A DNA stretch of 16,181 nucleotides from Candidatus Poseidoniaceae archaeon (GTDB lineage: Archaea > Thermoplasmatota > Poseidoniia > Poseidoniales > Poseidoniaceae). The first letter of the stretch is position 1. Each line of letters begins with the position of its first letter. Positions 1 to 7,373 of this stretch are shown here, piece after piece. The DNA lies in the NCBI GenBank assembly GCA_013329925.1, contig DUJK01000181.1, forward strand, positions 11,502 to 27,682, written 5' to 3'. The notes below the pieces were generated by a model. The model was not told where the DNA came from, made no database searches, and saw only the letters and a list, made by a program, of their open reading frames with translations. The translations under genes and the position numbers were made by a program.

Positions 1-666
1 TGGCTCTTCGGCTGCTGGCTCTTCTTCAGCGGGCGCATCAGTCTCCTCTGACTTTGCTCCGCTAACAGTTTCTTCAGCTTCATCGATAGTCATTTCAGCT
101 GCTCTTGCAGTGACCATTTCTTCGACTCTATCTTCAATGGCTCTGGCCATATGCTGTGATTTTCTCTCTGATTCAACTGCTCGCTCAATCATCTCGTAAC
201 GCTCTTTGATGGCCTTGTTGAGGTCTTCGAACAGAGTCATGTGTGATACATACCAATCATCTCTAGCCTTCATTTCAGTAACTGCTAGTTTCAAATCATC
301 ATCAAGCTCTGTTGCAATATTGAATATTTTTCCAAGACGGTCTTTTTCTCGGGAGTATTTTTCTTCCATCTTTTCAAGTTCTGGCTCTAAGTGTTCAACA
401 CGCTTGTCAGCCTTAGTCGCCTTCATTTCCAAGTCCCTGATTCTGAAATCTTTTTCAGCGATAAGAGATTCTTGTGCCTCTTTCTCGATTTCTCTTTCAA
501 TAATCTCTTTTTCTAGAACTTCATTTTCAGCCCTTACATCCAGTAAGTCTTTTTCTTGGGCTTCATATGCTGCGAATAGTTTCTGAAGCCTCTCGGTTTC
601 AGTCGCAAGCGAGTCCTCAAGTTGGCTAATTCGAATCTCTGGGGTTATTGTTCCTTCATCCGCCAT
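1..666 (-). CDS. Coiled-coil acidic protein, 3' end beyond window
   Basis: An uninterrupted frame of 222 codons runs from an ATG at 666-664 to the left edge with no stop, so the C-terminus is missing. A Shine-Dalgarno match (AGGTGAT, minus strand, 670-676) sits 3 nt before the ATG and supports this start. After a short N-terminus (MADEGTITPEIRI), roughly residues 14-115 are dominated by Glu, Lys, Leu and Ala in heptad-like spacing, as in a long coiled coil. There follows a short less charged stretch (about 115-150, containing DDWYVSHMTLFEDL), more helical sequence, and a tail rich in Glu, Ala and Pro at the edge. No signal peptide or membrane segment is visible, so it is probably cytoplasmic. 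I do not recognise a family; the composition suggests a structural or scaffolding protein, which is only an inference. The gene lies downstream of the proline iminopeptidase on the same strand, 98 bp away. Confidence 0.8.
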   Translation of the reverse strand, partial: MADEGTITPEIRISQLEDSLATETERLQKLFAAYEAQEKDLLDVRAENEVLEKEIIEREIEKEAQESLIAEKDFRIRDLEMKATKADKRVEHLEPELEKMEEKYSREKDRLGKIFNIATELDDDLKLAVTEMKARDDWYVSHMTLFEDLNKAIKERYEMIERAVESERKSQHMARAIEDRVEEMVTARAAEMTIDEAEETVSGAKSEETDAPAEEEPAAEEP

Positions 667-669
667 GCA

Positions 670-676
670 ATCACCT
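670..676 (-). promoter_or_regulatory. Shine-Dalgarno site of the coiled-coil gene
   Basis: On the minus strand this reads AGGTGAT, complementary to the conserved 3' end of 16S rRNA, and it lies 3 nt upstream of the ATG at 666-664. It fixes the start of the left-edge gene and shows that this genome uses SD-led initiation for some genes. Confidence 0.55.
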
Positions 677-764
677 AGAGGATATCCTCTTCATTAACCC
701 CCACTCACACACACCATATCAAAGGAACGCTTCAATAGTTCAACTTTAGCGTTTTACTAAGCCC

Positions 765-1721
765 CTAGATATTGTCTGTTGCATTGACTAATTCCCTAGC
801 AATACTAGTCTCTCCCATAGAGTGTCCAGCATCTGGTACAATGATTAATTGGCTTTCTGGTAACGCTTTATGCAATTCCCATGCACTAACTGTTGGGCAT
901 ACCATATCATAACGACCTTGAACAATAACTGTTGGAATATGTTTAACCTTCTCGGCATTATTGAGAATATGGCCGTCTTCAACAAAAATTCCATTGATAA
1001 AATAATGACACTCGATTCTAGCAAAAGCGACGGCAAAATCTAGATCATCCGCTTTATCCAAATATTCTGGATCAGGAAATAACCGACTAGTTGCCATTTC
1101 CCATCGAGTCCATTCTTTAGCTGCTGCTCTTCTAATCTCAACATTTTCATGAGTTAATCTTTGATAATAAGCGGTGATTAAATCATGCCTCTCTTCAGGC
1201 GGGATGTGATGTGAATATGGCTCAAAGGCATCGGGAAATACATGGCTTGCGCCGTGCTGGTAGAACCAATGTAACTCACTTTTACGGCACATGAATATCC
1301 CTCGTAAAATCAAACTCTGAGCCCTTTTGGGATGATTTTGAGCATATATTAATGCTAAGGTTGAACCCCAAGAACCACCAAACACATGCCATGACTCAAA
1401 GCCGAAATATTCTCTCAATGCCTCAATATCAGCCACGGAATTTTGCGTGTTATTTTCTTGTAATTCTGCATATGGTGTAGATTTACCACAACCTCGTTGG
1501 TCAAATTGAATTATGTCAAATTTTTCTGGATTGAAATATTGGCGATATGCGGGTTGAGAACCCCCTCCAGGGCCACCATGGATGACTATTACCGGCTCAC
1601 CTAAAGGATTGCCACTACGTTCCCAAAAGACTGTGTGAATACTTGATACCTGTAACATTCCTGTTGCATGTGGTGTGATTTTCGGATACAAAACTGTGCC
1701 TACTGATGATTCATCGCCCAT
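765..1721 (-). CDS. pip: Proline iminopeptidase (alpha/beta hydrolase, family S33)
   Basis: Predicted to release N-terminal proline from peptides (EC 3.4.11.5) in the cytoplasm. The 318-aa length matches the family. The oxyanion-hole segment HGGPGGG is at residues 48-54, FDQRGCGKS at 73-81, and the nucleophile elbow GGSWGS places Ser117. Asp272 (in GRYDMVCP) and His300 (in DAGHS) complete the triad, with spacing equal to the known enzymes. The glutamates that bind the free substrate amino group in this family have likely counterparts at Glu208 (WEMATSRL) and Glu237 (ARIECHYF). The family-typical LYP motif begins at residue 11, so the ATG at 1721-1719 is a natural start. No clear SD precedes it; a TATAAA on the minus strand (1730-1735) is too close to the ATG to be an ordinary promoter for this start. 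It diverges from the methyltransferase gene. Conservation of the whole chain makes the assignment strong. Confidence 0.95.
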   Translation of the reverse strand: MGDESSVGTVLYPKITPHATGMLQVSSIHTVFWERSGNPLGEPVIVIHGGPGGGSQPAYRQYFNPEKFDIIQFDQRGCGKSTPYAELQENNTQNSVADIEALREYFGFESWHVFGGSWGSTLALIYAQNHPKRAQSLILRGIFMCRKSELHWFYQHGASHVFPDAFEPYSHHIPPEERHDLITAYYQRLTHENVEIRRAAAKEWTRWEMATSRLFPDPEYLDKADDLDFAVAFARIECHYFINGIFVEDGHILNNAEKVKHIPTVIVQGRYDMVCPTVSAWELHKALPESQLIIVPDAGHSMGETSIARELVNATDNI

Positions 1722-1771
1722 GTACGGACTTTATACTCGCAGTTGGTAATGTTTTTCGATAGATGACACGA

Positions 1772-1777
1772 TTTATT
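1772..1777 (+). promoter_or_regulatory. Candidate TATA element of the methyltransferase gene
   Basis: TTTATT is centred about 26 nt upstream of the ATG at 1801. That is the archaeal TATA-to-transcription-start distance, so transcription would begin at or beside the start codon and the mRNA would be leaderless. No Shine-Dalgarno sequence is present before this ATG, which fits. The element is short, so this is suggestive only. Confidence 0.35.
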
Positions 1778-1800
1778 GAGTGTGCAGTATAGGGGCAAGC

Positions 1801-2424
1801 ATGGAGAGAAGACCGGCAACTGATATATTCCATGATTGGGCGTTAGTTGGCAAAGATGAAGGAATGGAAAAAGGGCATGCATTTGCTGTCAATGAAATGC
1901 TAGACTTCATCTTCAAACAGGCTCAAGAGTTGCCAGACAAATTTTCGGCAATTGACGTTGGATGCGGAAATGGCTGGGTAGTTCGACTATTGAAAAATCA
2001 CTTTGCTTGTGATTATGCTGAAGGTATTGATGGCGCGACTGCCATGATTGAGAAGGCTGAAACAATTGACCCAGAAGGTAATTACTCAAAGCGTACCTTA
2101 CCAGAGTTCGAACCTTCGAGAAAATATGATTTTTTACATTCAATGGAGTTTCTATACTACCTCAACGACCCGCAAAATATGCTTAAATTATTTTTTGACC
2201 AATGGATAAACTTACGCGGCTGGGCGGTTATTGGCATCGACCACTATCTTGAAAATGAGGAAAGTCTGACTTGGCCTGAACATGTTGGAGTAAATATGAC
2301 GACGCTAAGTATTAATCAATGGCTAGAGGCTTGGAGAAATGCTGGATTCTCTAATATCAAGCACTGGCGGACTGGAAAAGATTCATCGGAAACTCTAATC
2401 ATCGCAGGTCAAAAATTAGCTTGA
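1801..2424 (+). CDS. Class I SAM-dependent methyltransferase
   Basis: A 207-aa protein with a Rossmann-type methyltransferase core. Motif I (AIDVGCGNGW, residues 50-59) forms the S-adenosylmethionine-binding loop, and the acidic residue after strand 2 is in EGIDGATAM (about 74-82). Later segments (YDFLHSMEFLYYL and WAVIGIDHYLENEESLTW) match strands 4 and 5 of the fold. The N-terminal DWALVGKDEGMEKGH block is likely a family-specific lid or substrate element. The substrate cannot be read from the sequence; a small molecule or a macromolecule are both possible. An upstream in-frame GTG at 1780 would add 7 residues, but the ATG at 1801 is preferred because a TATA-like element lies about 26 nt before it. 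Its last 9 bp overlap the 3' end of the convergent addA-like gene. Confidence 0.85.
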   Translation: MERRPATDIFHDWALVGKDEGMEKGHAFAVNEMLDFIFKQAQELPDKFSAIDVGCGNGWVVRLLKNHFACDYAEGIDGATAMIEKAETIDPEGNYSKRTLPEFEPSRKYDFLHSMEFLYYLNDPQNMLKLFFDQWINLRGWAVIGIDHYLENEESLTWPEHVGVNMTTLSINQWLEAWRNAGFSNIKHWRTGKDSSETLIIAGQKLA

Positions 2425-5400
2425 TTTATTATTGCCAAATATTGAATCTATAGCTTCACAACTGAAACATTGCTTGCCATCGATGCTTGAACAGCTCTCT
2501 GGTTCTTCCACAGTTGATGGTTCAGCGGATAATTTAGCGATCCAATCTAGATGTGATAGTAAATTGCGCTTAGCGATTGTAAACTCTTCATTTGTTAATT
2601 CAACACACCTACCCGATGCGGCAATCAATATTGCTGGAGGTAAAATCTCTCGTCGCTCTTGTTCTGGTTTATCCGATTCTATCGCCTCGAGAGCTAATGA
2701 GTAGAGAGTCAACTGAAATTTATGCTTTTCGAGAATATCTTTTTCTGCGGTGGTTCGGGGAAACCTACTCAATGGGTCTCCCTGGGTAATTTGTAAGCTA
2801 GAGCCATCATTTGGATTATCTGGGTTGAAATCTCCTCTGCAGCCTGTGGTCTTTAGGTCGACTACCTGTAAGAAGCCGCGCTTGCTTGCATCTCTAAAGG
2901 CTAAAACTAAGTCAGCTCGGCCATCGAAACTGATCTCAACACTTGTCACTTCTGCTAGCTTTTTCAACCCCTGAGTTGAGAAGCCTAATCGATAAATATC
3001 TTTGAGCGTAATTTTGTGCTTGAAGAAAAAGGGCAATTCAGTTCTTAACGCTTCTGGAGTGCGGTTGTGATATGTTTGACCCGCCGAGAATTTACCAATT
3101 AACCCTTGATTAACCAGTTTAGCAAGATGTAGCAACCTGTCTTTCATCATAAGCGCTCTTTGTTTTTCGAATCCTTCAGTGGAAAATGAAAGTCCTTCCT
3201 CAAGTAATACTTCTTCAACTAAATCAGGGTCAAGTAAGTCGTTTGTATTCTTATTTTGCCATGTTTTTGGCAGAGGCAAAATAGCCGGTTGGTTTTTCTC
3301 AAATGGGTTTTCTAACCCCAGCTCCAATAATCTATGCATCAATAGGCCAAATAATTTAGGCTCACAAAACAAATCGCCTGAGGTATGTTCAGAGAATTGC
3401 AACTCTCTTATTTTCAACATACCTGGGAACCAACCTTTGATTTCTGATATCCAAAAACTTCGTTTGCAGTCAAAACTTGTATCTAGTTCGTTTGGACTCA
3501 ATCTTATTTTGTGCTGAACGGGGAACATTGTCGGTTTTTCAGCCGCAAAACTAGCATACTTTTCGAGAGCCGTCGTTGCCTGGGATTCTATATTGTACCA
3601 TTTCTCTAACGGCGTTATTTGGCTGCCAGACTCGAAACATTCTGGGCCATGATATATTCTAATTGATTCAACGCATTCTCCGCCGAGCATGGCATCTTGA
3701 TACAAAGAATATGGGTCTAATTTGACAAGAGTTTCTTGATATGGAGATAGGGCAGCATCGAATATATCGTCGGGCAGTAACCAAGGAGAATCTGTGATAC
3801 AATTGCTGTGTGAAATGTTTCTTAACCCGTCTAGTAACATTGAGCCCATGGTATTTTTTGAAGGCTTACTCTTGAAAGATAGTTCATTACTAGATTCATC
3901 CAGAGTGCAGCTAGTATTTGGGGAACCAACCAAGATTAAATGATCCTCAACTCTGGTCAAGGCAACGTAGAATTCTCTTCGTCGTTCTGCTTGTCTTTGG
4001 GCAGAGTCGATGTTTTTGGCAAATTCCCATAACCCATCATAAGGCCTGTCTCTTGACGCCCAAGGATTTATTCGTCCTGCGACTACCTCTGGCGTAACTA
4101 ATACATTGTTGCGGGCGGCTAATGATGAATCTGACTTACCGGCGTGAAACAGTCCAGAAACTACTACAATCCTAGATTGCAGGCCTTTTGCTCCATGAAT
4201 TGTCATTATTTTTACTGCTCCACCAGAAGGGATAGTTTTAGATTGAGGGCCTTTATTTTCCAAGCCCTTCAATGACTGTAAATGTGAGTGAATTTCGGTT
4301 GCTTCGTGACCATACTCACATCCAATATCATAAATTAGTGAACACCAGAGCTCGGCATTCTGCCTTGCCGTATCATCAGGATATGCCATCAATAAATCAG
4401 AATGGTCAAGAACAACATCAAAAATTTCGTGAACCGCCCCCTTAAAAGCCAGTGTACTAATATGATTAATCAGTGATTTACCACGCTGAGAAGTGATACC
4501 TTGCTCAATTAACGGCCACCAGTTGTCTGAGTGTTTCTTACCAGAAAATATCTCATGTATTTGATTATCATTCAGGCCCGAGATAGGAGAACGGGCGAAT
4601 GATACTGCAGCAAATTTTGAGCCTGGATAAGCCACTAAATTCAGCACCGACATGAGGGCATTAACTACCGGGCGTTTCAACAATTCACCCTGCCGGTCAG
4701 AGATAACCGGAATCCCACGCGCCTCAAGCCGCCGTAGCAAATCTGAGATGTGTTTTCGAGAATGTACCAAAATAGTGATGTCTTCAGGAAGATAGTTGTT
4801 ATTTGCTTCCTCTATTTCAGTAAATTTTGCTTCTTTAGCATTCCACAATCTAGTTCTTTTCCCAGTTAGCAAACTATGCAATCTTAAAGCGATTAATTCG
4901 TGTTCGAGGTGTATATTTTTAGAACTAGGATCAGAGAAAACATCGTTTGTTTTCATTAAATCTAGCAGAGGAGTGTCATTGGAAGATTGTAATGGTAAAA
5001 GCCATTCTAGCTTGCCCTCGGTTTTATCATCACGAAACGGTCGTAAATCTTGTGCACTAGCATGCCAGTCGCCCGGCAATATATGATGCCTTGAATCAAA
5101 AACATCACTGAAGATACCATTCATTGTTAGCATCAAATTGTGTAAAGTTCTATGATTAGATGTAAGATCTATGTGCCCTAAATTTCTATTAGTAAGTCTA
5201 TCTTTTGAAATTGGAATATAGTGCTTAAACTCTTTTGGAGAGTCTTCGAACGCTGCTGAAATGTGTTGCCATGGCATTGATTTTTGCGGACCCGACTCAC
5301 CTAAATGATCATTAGAAAAAGATCCTATTTCACCGCCTGCACCAACTGGTCGAGGATCTCTACCGTGGTTTTCCTTTCGCAGATGTAGAAGCCTTGGTTC

Positions 5401-7371
5401 GGAAAATTCAGTTTGATTAACTATCTTGATATTGGCTACAGTTCTCTGCATTACGGTAACTTCTGCCTGTCTAAATCGATATATGCTTTGCTTCATATCA
5501 CCGACAATACAGATTGTCGGATCCCAAGGACCCGGGGGGGGTTCTGGGTCGCCGGCCTCATGTTTTCTTCGGCCCCATAACCTAGATAATAGTCTGAAAT
5601 GGGCTGGATTAGTATCTTGATATTCATCGATGATGAACGCACCGTATCTTCTGCGAATCGTTTGAAGAACTGTAAATCTATTTTGCAAATCCTCATGGCA
5701 CTTAGGGAAGTTTTCTGCTAATCTTAATGCGGAATAGATGTGTGAATCTAACCAAGGTTCATCGTCTAAACTATCCAACGCATCTACGACGCTTGGTGGA
5801 TATTCATAGCGAACGGAATCAGGGCACCTAGCTAATAATAAATCAGCAGCCAACCTTTGAATGTCATCAAAATCATGGACTCCTTCGTTTGATTTCTTCA
5901 ATTTCATAATATCTTGACAGCCGGAATGAACGATTAGCAAATCAGAAAGTATCGTTGATTGAAGTTCCTTAGAAATCGACAACTTGCCTTTTGGAGCAAC
6001 GTCTTGTAACTCATCGTTGATTGATTGGGCTCTCAACTCGCAGTCAGAATCCATGAAGGGGAGTTGGGAAGTAGGGCTCAGCAAAAAAGAGCTGCGGCCT
6101 AGAATTCTCAAAAGCCGGCCTTCTTTACTTGAGAGCAGGTTATTCATCTCAACCCCTATTTTCAACAACTCGTCGAAAATAGCTGTTTTGGTCGGACCCG
6201 GTACACCTTTTACTTTGGACTTGGCAAATAGCCCTGGCATCCACCCATTACAATGATTTTGTTGTGGTAAGCCACCCTTGGGGAAAAACGTCATTTCATT
6301 TTTTAACAATGTTGAATATGTAGTAGACGCTAAAGCGACAAGCCAAACCCACTGCAATTTACCTTTTGCATCGTTTGGATAGGATTCTCGTGCTAGATCT
6401 ACAAGATGATTAAACCGAGTTGCCGAAGTCGCTTGCTCAGTCTCGCAACTCAAAACCAAGGCATTATACTCAGATAAAATCACGTCCACCCATGAATTTA
6501 GTTTAGCGTGTAAATTATTGGCGAACTCATCGATTATGTTTACCGCCGGTTCGAGGAACATGTCAAGTAAGATTTCAGTATCTAGTGGTTTAGATTGGTC
6601 CCATTCTATACCTTTTTGTCGAGACCGTTTTTTCATGGACCTCTTAGATTCCTCAACAAATAGTGACTTAGTTAACATTCCATTAAGTATCACTTCAGCC
6701 CTTGCTTGTCCACCAACTAAAATTGCCAATCGATTTCTTGACTCAATGAAATTGCTTGCATCTGCACGAACTCCGGCCTCTATAGCATCAATGTCCGATC
6801 TTATCCGCCAGGCTGAGTGAATAGTTTCTTGGATTAGAAGAGGTGATCTCACCTCAGAAATTTGTTTTTTACTAGGGTTTATTGAAACTAGATCAATGTT
6901 TGGAGAAACTAATTGCAATAAAAATGAGTCAATCGTAGAAATTGGGGCTTCATCTAGTGAAGACAATAACATCTCAATATCTCCGGACCGGCGAATTCTA
7001 GGGTCAAAAACCCCTTCATCTTTGCTCGTAGGCATTGAGCGCGTACGCTCCAAGCGTGCTCTAATTCGAGACTTTAATTCTGCCGCGGCTTTCTTGGTGA
7101 AGGTTATTGCCACTACTTCGCTGGGTAGTAATCCTTGCCATTCCTCCATTTCGGTTCGTTCTGTTGAAGGTGCTCTAAAAGCGCCGTGGCCTTGTAATGG
7201 CTTTCTTGGTCCAGTAGGAAGGAGAATGCGAGATCTTTGCTCTGGGGTGATAAGGTGTTGAACATATCTTTCAGCCATTACAGTTGTTTTCCCAGTTCCT
7301 GCACCCGCATCTAGAGCAATGTGCTTATCTAAGTCCAAACCAAGTATCTGACTATCATTGAATGTTATCAT
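2416..7371 (-). CDS. addA: AddA/RecB-like UvrD-family helicase-nuclease
   Basis: Predicted ATP-dependent DNA translocase and nuclease for processing double-strand breaks. Residues 1-620 and about 735-1180 form the SF1A motor: Walker A AGAGTGKT (Lys28), motif Ia ITFTKKAAAEL (about 89-99), DEYQD at 582-586, motif III GDMKQSIYRFRQA (about 624-636), SNHRT (about 738-742), motif V TIHGAKGLQ (about 1055) and VALTR (about 1135). The C-terminal third is a RecB-family nuclease with His1346, Asp1487, Asp1505 and Lys1507 (DLKT) intact. Cysteines 1302, 1627, 1635 and 1638 resemble the split Fe-S set of AddB nucleases, which is unusual in the motor subunit. At 1651 aa it is longer than typical AddA (about 1200), partly through extra sequence between motifs III and IV. 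The ATG lies 2 bp after the addB-like stop, so the pair is co-transcribed; a G run just upstream may act as ribosome binding site. RecB- or AdnB-like naming would also be defensible. Confidence 0.9.
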   Translation of the reverse strand: MITFNDSQILGLDLDKHIALDAGAGTGKTTVMAERYVQHLITPEQRSRILLPTGPRKPLQGHGAFRAPSTERTEMEEWQGLLPSEVVAITFTKKAAAELKSRIRARLERTRSMPTSKDEGVFDPRIRRSGDIEMLLSSLDEAPISTIDSFLLQLVSPNIDLVSINPSKKQISEVRSPLLIQETIHSAWRIRSDIDAIEAGVRADASNFIESRNRLAILVGGQARAEVILNGMLTKSLFVEESKRSMKKRSRQKGIEWDQSKPLDTEILLDMFLEPAVNIIDEFANNLHAKLNSWVDVILSEYNALVLSCETEQATSATRFNHLVDLARESYPNDAKGKLQWVWLVALASTTYSTLLKNEMTFFPKGGLPQQNHCNGWMPGLFAKSKVKGVPGPTKTAIFDELLKIGVEMNNLLSSKEGRLLRILGRSSFLLSPTSQLPFMDSDCELRAQSINDELQDVAPKGKLSISKELQSTILSDLLIVHSGCQDIMKLKKSNEGVHDFDDIQRLAADLLLARCPDSVRYEYPPSVVDALDSLDDEPWLDSHIYSALRLAENFPKCHEDLQNRFTVLQTIRRRYGAFIIDEYQDTNPAHFRLLSRLWGRRKHEAGDPEPPPGPWDPTICIVGDMKQSIYRFRQAEVTVMQRTVANIKIVNQTEFSEPRLLHLRKENHGRDPRPVGAGGEIGSFSNDHLGESGPQKSMPWQHISAAFEDSPKEFKHYIPISKDRLTNRNLGHIDLTSNHRTLHNLMLTMNGIFSDVFDSRHHILPGDWHASAQDLRPFRDDKTEGKLEWLLPLQSSNDTPLLDLMKTNDVFSDPSSKNIHLEHELIALRLHSLLTGKRTRLWNAKEAKFTEIEEANNNYLPEDITILVHSRKHISDLLRRLEARGIPVISDRQGELLKRPVVNALMSVLNLVAYPGSKFAAVSFARSPISGLNDNQIHEIFSGKKHSDNWWPLIEQGITSQRGKSLINHISTLAFKGAVHEIFDVVLDHSDLLMAYPDDTARQNAELWCSLIYDIGCEYGHEATEIHSHLQSLKGLENKGPQSKTIPSGGAVKIMTIHGAKGLQSRIVVVSGLFHAGKSDSSLAARNNVLVTPEVVAGRINPWASRDRPYDGLWEFAKNIDSAQRQAERRREFYVALTRVEDHLILVGSPNTSCTLDESSNELSFKSKPSKNTMGSMLLDGLRNISHSNCITDSPWLLPDDIFDAALSPYQETLVKLDPYSLYQDAMLGGECVESIRIYHGPECFESGSQITPLEKWYNIESQATTALEKYASFAAEKPTMFPVQHKIRLSPNELDTSFDCKRSFWISEIKGWFPGMLKIRELQFSEHTSGDLFCEPKLFGLLMHRLLELGLENPFEKNQPAILPLPKTWQNKNTNDLLDPDLVEEVLLEEGLSFSTEGFEKQRALMMKDRLLHLAKLVNQGLIGKFSAGQTYHNRTPEALRTELPFFFKHKITLKDIYRLGFSTQGLKKLAEVTSVEISFDGRADLVLAFRDASKRGFLQVVDLKTTGCRGDFNPDNPNDGSSLQITQGDPLSRFPRTTAEKDILEKHKFQLTLYSLALEAIESDKPEQERREILPPAILIAASGRCVELTNEEFTIAKRNLLSHLDWIAKLSAEPSTVEEPESCSSIDGKQCFSCEAIDSIFGNNKSS

Positions 7372-7373
7372 TA

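Noticed and set aside
206..586. Plus-strand open frame of 126 codons, rich in Ser and Phe
   Set aside because: It is the antisense shadow of the Glu/Lys/Leu-rich coiled-coil gene on the minus strand, whose frame is open across the whole segment and has an SD site.
677..690. Perfect 14-bp palindrome AGAGGATATCCTCT just upstream of the left-edge gene
   Set aside because: About one perfect 14-bp palindrome is expected by chance in a window of this size. Its position could suit an operator, but there is no second copy to support it.
726..753. Inverted repeat AACGCT...AGCGTT after the proline iminopeptidase stop, with a small nested dyad
   Set aside because: The stem is only 6 bp with a 16-nt loop and no clear T tract follows on the minus strand, so a terminator call is not justified.
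1700..2143. Minus-strand open frames at the pip 5' end and opposite the methyltransferase
   Set aside because: They conflict with the well-supported pip and methyltransferase frames and carry no motifs.
5534..5541. Run of eight G inside the addA-like gene as a phase-variation tract
   Set aside because: It encodes part of a Pro-rich stretch (EPPPGPW) in an intact frame, and there is no sign of slippage or of a contingency locus.
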